NCBI RefSeq assembly: GCF_024362695.1
Contig: NC_065406.1
Coordinates: 15,934,001 to 15,998,000 of the forward strand
Direction of reading: 5' to 3'
DNA length: 64,000 nucleotides
Origin: Pectinophora gossypiella
Taxonomy: Eukaryota; Arthropoda; Insecta; Lepidoptera; Gelechiidae
This document shows, in pieces, positions 49,201 through 61,200 of this stretch. Numbering within the stretch: position 1 is the first letter of the stretch; each line of letters opens with the position of its first letter. The translations under genes were made by a program, and so were the position numbers. A model generated the notes under the pieces. The model had not been told where the DNA came from. It made no database searches and was given only the letters and a program-made list of their open reading frames with translations.

Positions 49201-52200
49201 ACTCAAACTTAGGAATAAAGGTAAAATTCGATTGCCTTGATGGATTTTTGACGAAACAATAAGCCACAGATTTGATTCCCATACAATATCCTCGTAACGC
49301 CCGGATTTCCAGGCACAATGGTTAAACAATGGGATTAGGATTTTAAAAAGCATCTGGGCCTTACGACCATATATACAGGGTGTTAGTGACATCGTAACGA
49401 AAACTTTAAGGGATGATTGAGACCATGATTCTGAGATGATATCAAGTGGAATTTTCCGTCGCAAAAGTATGGAACAGAAAATAACTTAAAAAAAAACAAA
49501 AATTTTCATGAATTTTCCGACTGAAAATTCCACTTGATTTCAACTCAGAATCATGGTCTGAATCATCCCCCTCAGTATTCGTTACGGTGTCACTAACACC
49601 CATACCTACTTGTATGGCTACAGTATGTACTTGCGCGGGGTGTAAGTGACATCGTAACGTATAGGTACTGAGGGGGATGATTCAGCTGATTATTCTGAGT
49701 TAATGTCTAGTGGAATTTTTCATCGCAAAAGTATAGAATTGAAAATAATTTAAAAAAACTAAAAAAAATCATGAATTTTGCGACGGAAAATTCCACTTGA
49801 TATGAACTTAGAATCATGGTCTGAATCATCCCCCTCAGTATTCGTTACGATGTCACTAACACCCCGTATATGTTATAGGTACCTATTATTATGGTCGGTT
49901 TTGCAATGGGTGAAGTTAGTTTTCGTAAGTTTTACTTAGTTTATACTTAGTTTTTTCAATTTTTCTACTAGACTGGATCACCATACAAGTTCAACATAGA
50001 ATCATTGTTAACTCATTTTTTTATAGGCAAATGGTGTGGATATGCGAAGCTTGGAAAAAGACCACACACTGTGTGTAAGGAGAGTTGCTTATTTAGTTTT
50101 CTTATTAAACACAATATGATAGGATGTGACAAAGGTGAACAGTGTTGTATAATACCTAGGCTAAAATAAAGATTTTAATGCATCATCTTTGTAGTATTAT
50201 TGTTTTCTTCTTCTTCTTATCGTGTCGATGGTAAACTAAATAGTATCGGCCCAAAACACGTATTGTTTTTATATTTGATGATTTTCGTTTTTATAGCACT
50301 AACCCGTGCTTAGGGAAACTCACAAAGAGAAAATTTAAATCGCAAAAAATCTAACTCACACGGTCATCACCAGCCCATTAACGTCCCCACTGCTGGGGCA
50401 CGGGCCTTCCCTATGGATGGATAGGGAGATCGGGCCTTAAACCACCACGCGGGCCAGTGCGGATTGGTGGTTATTAACGACTGCTAATGCAGCCGGGACC
50501 AACGCCTTAACGTGCCTTACGAAGCACGGAGGAGCTCGAGATAAAAACTTATTTTTTTTGTGGTCACCCATCCTATGACCGGCCTTTGCGAAAGTCGCTT
50601 AACTTCAACAATCGCAGACCGAGCGCGTTTACCGCTGCGCCACCGAGCTCCTCAACACGGTACTTGAGTACTATTCAGAGGCGGAGGACAGGAGTCCTCC
50701 GCCGGATAGGAGTCAGGAGTATGGCTTTGTAATAGATTACTCTGGGCGCCATCCCACTTGCGTCAGACAGAGTACTGCAGCGCGGAAGGCAAGAGGGAAA
50801 CCACTACCCTATTTTTCCCTAAAAAAGGAGCATGGAAAATGCTGCACCGATAAGAGCGTGGCTCTTAAATTGATGATGATGACAAGACTTGAACCCACAG
50901 CTCTTGTCAAGCTTGTCTATTCGGAAGAATTTCAGATATTTTTTTTCTTAGGTATTTCATCAAAATTACAGAGTAAATTAAATCGAATAAATCTGACTCG
51001 GACGGGTCTTGAACCCGCAGCCGTTGTCAAGCCGGGACGGACGTGTAACTCCTGTCCGTGCGAAATTTTCATTAAGGCGACGCCGGCGTCATCTATCTAA
51101 AATATTGAGTACTAAAATTTCACACATGTATAAAAACCCTAACCAAACCCCACCCCCAAACCCCAAACCCAAACCCTACTCAAACTTTCGATAGTTCGGC
51201 AACAGTACCGGGAAGATAATAAGCAGTTAAGCGCAGTGAGAAAACAAAGACTTATTTACCTCGGCAGACGTAAAATGTATGTAAATCAAACCGACAGCAG
51301 TCAGTATAAGTGACGCGTAGATCCTTTCAATCATCCGCCACTCACACGTGAATACTTCTACTAAACATTGATATGTTATTACCTGAAATAAATGAACAAA
51401 ATAACTGATGAAGAATATTCATCATCTCCCTAGGGTTAACTCTTCTTATCGTATTGGCTGTGAGGTGAATTACCAGCCTCATCAACCCTGCTGGGTTATT
51501 ATTGAGCCGCCACAGGCACCTGACGTAGCTTATGTAACCAATACATACATCAGTAAGTAGTAACCGGGACCAACGGCTTAACGTGCCTTCCGAAGCACGG
51601 ATAATCTTACTTGTGGACAATCAGGTGATCAGGCTGTAATGTCCTAACCAAACCAGGGATCACAAAGTGATTTTTGTGATATGTCCTCGCCGGGATTCGA
51701 ACCCACTCAACCAACCACTGGACTATATAGGCCGACAAAAAATACTAGCAATAGACTCGCCCCCTATTACATAGGACTGTAACATAGCTGGCGAGAAGTG
51801 GGTATACATGCGTACAGCAAGGGCATACATGGCGTGATGCAAGTCAAATGTTGTCGACTCGTGGTATTCATCATCACTTCGTTTTTTCACGGGATCCGCT
51901 TACCTATCCTTAAGACTCGACAGGTCCAGTTCTTTACAGAAGCCACTGCCTATCTGACCTTCCTACCCGCGAAGGGAAAACCCAATACAGGTTAGGTCAC
52001 ATACCTCCGAAAATGCATTTCTCGGGAATGTGGCTTTCCTTAGTCAAATGTACAGTCGTCAAGCTTTTTCAAAAACTTAACTTAATCTAGAGGTCTGATT
52101 GACTGAGCTCTACAACAGAATCTCATCTTATTACTAGCTTAGTTAAAAAGGTAGCCTTTGTTACGCAGGCGCTGTTGTTAGAATGTCAACTGTTTGCTTA

Positions 52201-55200
52201 GTTACACATCCTGATAATGTTATCTTTTATCGTGTTGGTTGTAAGGTGGAGTACGAACCTCATCAATCCTGGTGTCAGGGTTACTATTGAGCCGCCAAAG
52301 GCCCCTGACATGGCTCATATAACGACTACTTACTTACATCAGTAAGTAGTAACCGGGACCAACAGCTTAACTTGCCTTCCGAAGCACGGATCATCTTACT
52401 TTCGGACAATCTGGTGATCAGCCAGTAATGTCCTCCAAACTAGGGACCACAAATTCATCATGTCATGTTTGTGTAGTTGTTGAAAAAATACTAACAAAAG
52501 TAATAAACTCCAAACTTAACATCGTTGTGTAAACAACCTTGTTGTAGAACGGGCCTAGGGCGAAATTTCTGAAAAACATGGGCCAGTAGACGTAGAAAGG
52601 ATAAGAATCTGAAAATTCAAAGAAAATTAAAACTTCAAATTAGTATAATTAAAACACGTAATAACGGGTTGGTAACGCGTTTAAATCAGGGATTTGAGAC
52701 TCCCGATATTTCGACACTGTTGCAAGTGACTGACTGAAGACTGATGAGATTGGAGTGGAGTATTATTATTATATTAATAGTATTTTCGTATTATAATTTA
52801 GATAAAATATTTTTTTTTTTTTGGCAAGATGGGAAGACAACAGATAGACTAAGGCTGCTACTGAAAGGGATGGTATGTGATATCGAGGCAGACCACCAGC
52901 CCAGTGGTCGGATGACATTGTAGGTATGCCGGAAAGCAATGGATGAGTCTTGCACAGGACCGGAAAGATGGCGTGAAGGAGAGAAGGCCTGTACCCAGGA
53001 GTGGGTGGACACAGGTTGAGTAGATAGATATACTTACTTAAAACGTTAAGCTGGACGTCAGTTCCCGCTTTAACATAGCAAAAATTCTTAAGATTGATAT
53101 AGGTTAAATTTTGAAGTATAAAAAATAATAAGACAAATAAGGAAAATATAAGTGAATCTCGTCGCCATTTGACCTGTAAATAATATAAAAATGAACCATT
53201 TTTTCAGATAATACAAACTACTACTGTTAATACCACAATGGGGCATAATTATCTAAATCTGTATTTAGGTAGATTTATGATTATGGTGTGCTGGATGCGG
53301 GAAGCGCAGGACCGATCGTCGTGGAGATCTTTGGGGGAGGCTTATGCCCAGCTGTGGGCGTCGTACGGCTGATAATGATGATGATTATGGTGCTGATTCC
53401 TGCACACGCCATCAAATTTTAATTAATACCTGTCATTTTCGTAGCCATCGAAAAAGAAAGTGACCCAATAGTCAGGCATAAAATTTATGGAACACACGTA
53501 AATTTCAGGCCGAAAAAACAATCATCTCCAAATTTTAAATTGGTCAATACCCGACAGAATTAAGTTGACAGCACACGTCAAACTGGTAGCATATCAGCGA
53601 GATTCCTGAAGAAAAGTTTCTTGGCTATTTTTGTTTTTACGCTAATGATATTGACTTTAGCCACACCTTGTTTTACACAGATACTCATTGACATTATCGT
53701 ACACGCGCATCTTTGTGCGTGACGTCTGACACCATACGATTCAAGTCTAAACTATGTTCGAGGGGAGATGAGGTCAACCTAGCTCAGCCGCTGGTGGGGA
53801 GCGGAGAGTTGCCGTTCTATACGTAGTATTATTCCTCATTCTATGCTTTCGGTGTTCGGAGAACTACGCGATAAAAAATAATAAGTAAGTTATTCGATTA
53901 CCTTAGTACTTTTTCTGGAGTTTAACATGTGCAGGATTGGTGGCGCCGTTGTTGATTCGACCATCCCTATCATACTCGACTTCCGCAACTGAAGAAAAAA
54001 AGATCACGCTAGTGATCCCTAATTGGGTGGGCAGTGCAACAACTTATTAGAAATTAGGTTGCAACCACTTTTAGTACGGATTTTTAAGTTGGATGTTTAT
54101 AATGTCCCTTATGGTGATAGGTGATCAACCCATTGGTGTTATGATTACCCGTCATGGCCTGTTATTCTGTAGTCGAACGGACCGGAGGTCCCGTGTTCGA
54201 GTCCAGGTTACAGGCTGGTTGTTTTAATGGCTGTAACTTTGACCACCCCAGTTGGGAATATGGCCGCGGTCTTTGTTAACAAATTTCAACTTACAATATC
54301 TGCACCATCTTCTTCAATTAGAGGCGGACGAGATGTTCTAACGAAACTTTCCTCCATAAGAGAAATTTCAATGTACACGTACGTCACGAAATATATGAAA
54401 CACAGTATACACATTAAACACTTAAACACCTGAAATGATAAATAAATACCTAATGTTAGATGGAACAGAATCGATCAGCCTAATCTCGGCTGAGGTACAG
54501 CATTATACTAATGAACGTCAGAAATCGGAATCATTTATTCAACGTAATTATCATAACGGCCTCTGACAGAGGGCAGCAGTAACTTTCAGTACTACAGAGG
54601 CAGAGGACAGGGAGTCCTAGTATGGCTTTCATTGGCGCCATCCCACTTGCGTCAGAGTACTGCGGGGCGGATGGCAAGAGGGAAACCACTGCCCTATTTT
54701 TCCCTAAAAAAGTAGCATGGAAAATGCTGCACCGATAAGAGCGTGGCTCTTAAATTGATGATGATGAAACGGCCTCTGTGGTCCAGTGGTTTGAGCAACG
54801 GGGCTTACGATCCGGAGCTCCCGGGTTCAAATCCCGATGGGGACATATCACAAAAATAATTTTGTGAACCCGGGTTTTGTTAGGACATTACAGGTTGATC
54901 ACCTGATTGTCTGAAAATAAGATGATCCGTGCAATTTTTACGTTAGTCTAATAGAAAACTCGGTGAGGTGTGGGGACTTGGTTCATCTCGCAATGGATTT
55001 TCCGTCCTTTGACTACCTCAATTGGGATACAGTTATGGGTTTTAGAATGTGTGTATTTATTATGATTGTATCCTCGTAAACTTCAAACCGTGTATAAGGA
55101 TGTGGAGGTTACATAAGTCATGTCAGGGGCATCTGATGGTTTGGTAATAATCTTGATTTCGGTCACTGACCTTACAATTTGCACGAAATATTAAGATGAA

Positions 55201-58200
55201 GTATGTAAATAAGGGATTATAGACCACGTTCCAAAAAAAAAAAATAGATGGCTGTATATCTAAGGATATTTTCTCATCGCTGAGATACATAATATATTAA
55301 AAAAAATGTAATGGCAGAGACATAATTTAAAAAAATATTATTGCTTGATATTTGGATCAAATACGTATAGAATTATGTTTCTATTTACCTACATTGCTTG
55401 TGTTTATTGATCAGAATAATAATGGGTAGAAGATTTGTCATCATTTATACCCAAAAACAAGGATAAAAGATGCACAATAAGTCTTGTTATATATAGGACG
55501 GGAAAACAGAAAACACTTCGATCGCTATAAAAAAAGGCTTTTACGTGTGGGCAACCGAAGAGCGTGGTGCGCGGCGGAGAGGTTAGCCAGAGAGAAATTT
55601 TAAAAAACAAAATGTCGAAAATGATGTGACGCGCAGGCGCGGCGAGCGCCATCTAGCGCCGAGAGTCGGTTGCCCGCACCAAATTCGTTGCCGCTTTATT
55701 TTAATCGTTACATAGTTAATTCGTGTCGCTAACAAGTCTGTTGTCCATGAAATAGAAGGATGAACGACAGCAAAGTTGTTTCGATAACAATAGATAAACG
55801 TAGCTAGCCCGTCATTGAAAAAAATAATCTTACTCACCTTCCATATAAACTGTTTAAACATTTGACTATGGAAAAAAACTGCCATGATCCAGATCACGCC
55901 GTAGTACAAATAATAGAAATCAGAGAAGCTCAGGTTGAAACAACCGGCTTGCAAGTCATTCCGCAACCTTCACAAAATATTAGTTATTATCATCATCTCC
56001 ATTATTTTATCCCGTTTGTCACAGGGTCGGCTTACCTAACCTAAAGATTTTATAGGTCCGGATTTTTACAGAAACGCCTGCCTGTCTAACCTTCTAATCC
56101 AAAGGGACATTCTCAACATAGATACAGTTTTAGAAAAATATGATTATACAACTTTACATTACAACCTTAAATTGACAGTAGGTAAACAATAACAAGTAGG
56201 TGGCGAGCCTAAAACCTGATTATTAATCTCGAGACAGCATACTGGGGGGTTAAAATGGCCACATCAAAGCAATTCCTCCAAGAAAGCAATATTGCTATTT
56301 GACATTTGTTTGCATCGCGCACTTAATTTTATATGCGCAAATGTCAAATTGCAATATTGCTTTATTAGATGAATTGCTTCTTCTTTGAATTCCGGTGGAG
56401 ACCAATCACAAAATTGATTTTGTGTTCCATGGTTTGGTTAGTCCGAACTCCTAAACTAAGTAAGATGATTCGTGCTTCGGAAGGCAAGTTAAGCCGTTGG
56501 TCGCGCTTACTACTAACTGATGTAAGTACTTAGTACGTAGTACACTTCTTCTTGATAGAAGAAAAGCTATTTCACTGCATTCAAATGGTTTTGTTCTTTT
56601 TAATCTTTTCACTAAACCTGTGTGAGGTTATGTCTGGATGGAACATGCAGTTCGACCGTCTTTTATTTGCGCAGACTATTTTTTTTTTAACGGTAAAAAA
56701 GAACTACTTACATAATATAAAGTAATTGTGACAGTTGAAAATATGTTCCGTTTAAATTGAAAACACCATCGTCTAGTGTTGTATTCGCATTCCTGGAAAC
56801 TTTGTAGAAATCATACAAATGATAGCAATGTACGGTTCTGTTTGTTATATTGTAGTAATCGTGAGCACATCTGTGAACACAAACTAAATATTTATTTGCC
56901 ATTTGGATTATCCTTTTAATAAGACAATACCAAATATACTATTATTTATGTTAGAATGTCGGAGCCGTGGTAGCCCAGTTGGCAGAACGCTTGCCTCTCA
57001 CTTTGAAGGCGCAGGTTCAAATCCAGCACAGGCCTAAAATTGGCATTAACTACTTGTCCGGACAAATAGGGAGCGCTGAAGGCTCTCACCCGGTACAACG
57101 TTTAAGAGAACAGGCCTGAGGGTGCCCAGTTGGGCGCGAACCTTGGTTCAGGGCGTCGTCTGAGAGGACAAATATTTGAAAGAATTAATCGACACTAGTG
57201 GGTCGATAGCGATAAGCGCTCAATGAGGGAAATCGGCGACCACACCAGCGGGGTGGGTATTGGGGTCCTGGAGTGTCGCGAGCTGATTGGCTGCCTCTAA
57301 GGCTAGAGTAATCGGGTCGTCGGGAAGAGAAAGAAGCGACGGTAATATCTTAGTACCGTAGTAAGTGGGATTCCGTGGTGTCTGCCTACTCCGACGGGTA
57401 CAGTCATGAGCAATATTATCATGTACCCACTTTAGAACCCTTTCGCACTATCATATTTGACATTTAATGTGACTTACGGTTCAATTTGTCAAAAAAGTTA
57501 ATGCGATATGGCTTCAAAGTGTGTTTATATATATATATATATTGGTACTCGTGACCGTACTTAACAAGCTTGATCTTACATGTGCATGACCATACACATC
57601 ATCATCATCATCATCAGCCGTACGACGCCCACTGCTGGGAATAGGCCTCCCCCAAGGATCTCCGCATCCAGCGGCTTCCCGCGATCTTCACCAGATCGTC
57701 GGTCCACCTTGTAGCGGGCCTACCCACTGAGCGTCGTCCGACACGTGGTCGCCATTCTAGAACCTTTCCGCCCCAGCGGCCATCGGTTCTCCTCGCTATG
57801 TGTCCTGCCCACTGCCACTCCAGCTTTGCAATTCTCCGAGCTATGTCAGACGACCATACACACATGCTTGTATTTTAGTTAGATTCTAGGGTAGGCAGTG
57901 CTTTAATGCCTATAATGAGATCTACGCTGAATTTACATACCTATTCCATGGTACATTGTTTACTATTCCCGTAATTGTAAAATCCAAAATCGTTACTAAT
58001 ATATCGGAAAAATAAGCCACTTTAAAAAATCCACACAATATGACTTGCCACGAGGTACCTGAAAATTAAAATGATATAAGTATAGTAAACGGCCTCCGTG
58101 GTCCAGTGGTTGAGCGTTGGGCTCACGATCCGGAGGTCCCGGGTACGAATCCCGGTGAGGAAATATCAAATAGACGACAAACACGACGACTTTCAACAGA

Positions 58201-61200
58201 AAATTCCAGTTGATATCAACTCATCATAGTAATCCCAACCGACCCATAGTCACACCGAGTTACTACATCGGTGTGACCAATAAAATGGTTCTCAATCACG
58301 ATATAAGAATATTTATCCAACTAAGCGGCGTTATACTGTGTGAGTTTTATATTTTTTAGAACTGAAAAAAAAATCAAGGGAGAAACTTATTTTACCGATG
58401 AAAAATAATATTATAATATTCAGACAAAGGTAGAAATGCAAAATTATTTTTTAATGTAAATAGGTATCAAAGATTTAACGCATTATTTCTAGAAAATTTG
58501 CAACAGTGATGTCGTTATGTCAGGATCGAAGCAAATGGAATTCTATAGTCTCTGCTTACCCCGGTGGGAAATAGGCGTGAGTTTATGTATGTATGTATGT
58601 ATGTCGTTATGAATTAACGCCATCTGTTTATTTTTATTTTTTTTATTTATTGAAAGTAATAATAAACATTTTACAATCAAAAACGGTGTCTCATAAACCT
58701 ATCGACAGATTTTTCTGATTTACAATGGAATTGTCGTTCTTAATTTAAATTTTTCATTTTTTATTGGGATTTATATTAATTTCAATATTTTAAGATTTTA
58801 TATTATTAATTGTCACTTCATCTTGCAATACTTTTAGTAATTTTGTGACAGTTACATAATTTTTATTAAGTAGGTAATTTTCAGAAAAAAATAATATAAC
58901 TAACTACGTCTCATCCATGGTGTGAATAAGGACCATTATAGTGATCCATACGGTCTCCCCCCCCAAACCCTCACAGTTTTCATTACGATGTCAATAACAC
59001 TTTGTATAGAAAGAATACAAGTTCTTACCATGAAATATAGGAGTCATTTTCGAAATGTACATATGTTCTAAGGGTGAATACACGCTTAGAAAATACACCA
59101 TAATTGCACATGGAATTGTTTTAAAGATGATGTACATTATGGAGGTCTGCCAGTACCTGTAAATAGAAAATAAATAGGAAAATAAAATAATTAATTTAAT
59201 AATAATAATTTATAATTTATTATTTAATTTTTTTAATGTATTTTTATTTTTATTGTAATTTTTTACTAACATAGATATAAGACTTTTGTTACTAACAATT
59301 GCTATGGGAAAACACCCGAAATAAATGATTTTTTTTTAATGTGATTCAAGTGCAATAAAGAGTTTTTGTATTGTATTGTATTGTAATTATGTATTCATAA
59401 TCATGGTCTGAATCATCCCTTTAAGTATTTTTTATGATGTCACTAACACCATGTATTCCTTTTATCTCTCTCTCTCTTTATTTAAGAGCTGCGCTCTTGT
59501 CGGTGGAGTAATCGCCATTACTCCATAGATAGGGCGTGTAGAACGGTGGTTGCCCCAATCGCCTTCCGTTCCGCAGCACACCGACCAATTTCAGCCGAAA
59601 AAATTCCTTTTATACCAACATCAAATACTTAAACAGCTTATATTTGTCATACTGCTGGATACTGGCTTTCCTTCTATCAACTGAAGGAGGTATGGAGCGT
59701 ACTCCACACGCTGTTTCACTACGGGTTGGATAGCCGACAGTTCAACGTGCCATACGTTTAATATTTAAACCCTTTCAAGTAATACAAAATATTAATTAAT
59801 TATAATTATACTCAAACCTCATCTTCTTGAATTACTCTATTCACAGTCACACACCGGACACTTTATACAATACGCCTTGTTTAACACAGACACTACACAT
59901 TGACGTAAGCGTACACATGCATCTGTGTGTGTGAGACGCTTGTCGCCCGTACGATTGAAGAATAAAGTAAGACCGAGGGGGTGAGGTAAACCTAGCTCAG
60001 CCGCTGGTGGGGAATGGAGCGTAGTCGTTCTATACGTAGTACTTGAATTATTTCTTATTCTATTTCATTTATTTTATTTTGACCGTATTAACATCCATTT
60101 GGTTACAGCTGCAACGATTGACAGCCGTGGAGGGAGGACCCTTTTTTGTCTCATAGAGCTACTAAAATGTACTTACTTGCCAATAACAAGTGTCCTCATA
60201 TTGTATGTTAAAAATACTCAATGGTACAAAAATAAAGGGTAAATACTTTTTATAACGTGAAAATAAACTACACTAGCCTACAAAACTTAAGTTCTACACT
60301 TTATTAATTTAGATTGTTTTTTCACTAACAATGGCCCCGATTCCTGGAGACACCGTCTAATTTTATTTTAAGTTATATCTGTCATTTTCATATCCGTCGA
60401 AAAGGAAAGGGACGGATGATTCACAGCTCTTAATTTTAGGAAGAATGAGTAAATGAACGTGTCGGGTTATTGACTGATGTAAAATTTTTAGACGGTTGGT
60501 TTAGATTTGTGCTTAAAATTGACGTGTGTTCCATAAATTTTATGCTTGTCGATTACCCGTCCCTTTCCTTTTCGGCGGATAAGAAAATGACAGATATAAC
60601 ATAAAATAAAATTAGATGGTATTTACAGGAATTAGCACCAATGTAGCGACATGTACCTTTTATGTTACGTGAATAAAGACTTGTCACAAACAAACAAAGT
60701 TATAATTAAAAACATAATATACACACACAGTGGTGCTAATTCCTACAGACACCATCTAATTTTATTTTACGTTATACCTGTCATTTTCTTATCTGCTGAA
60801 AAAGAAAGGGACAGGTAATCGACAGGCATAAAATTTATGCAACACACGTCAATTTTAAGCGGTAATCTAAAACAACCATCTAACTATTTAACATCGGCCA
60901 ATAACCCGACAGGGTTAAGTAGACAGCACGTCACACGGATTGCATACCAGCGAGATGCCTATTTTATTAGCTCGGGTTATTCATTCGTTTTAAAATTAAC
61001 TTGTTGATAATCATCTGTCCTTTTCCTTTTCGGCGGATAAGAAAATGACGGGTATAACTTAAAATAAAATTATGAGGTGTCTGGAGGAAACGGGGCCAGT
61101 GTATAAACAAAGTAATAATGCTAGACTTACAAATCTGAATAGAAATAGGAAACATCAAATATTTGTCTCTTTAATGGTGACCACATAAAGAAACATAGGA

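Larger units (their letters stand above)
44622..51259 (-). other. Intron 11 of the SLC6-like gene, hosts a nested gene
   Basis: A 6.6-kb intron. It contains the antisense cysteine-rich peptide gene (47355-50169), a full family B SINE (44781-45129), (GA)n at 45389-45415, a LINE tail at 45443-45485, a TA-flanked MITE (46522-46656), family B and D SINEs (47027-47240, 47745-47995), the composite MITE pair (49376-49866), a family C SINE (50359-50662) and a further SINE (50663-50880). The remainder, including 48000-49140, shows no gene. Confidence 0.65.

Noticed and set aside
51129..51182. Telomere-like CCCTAACC/CCCAAACC run
   Set aside because: Insect telomeres are (TTAGG)n; this is an irregular C/A-rich stretch with no regular unit.
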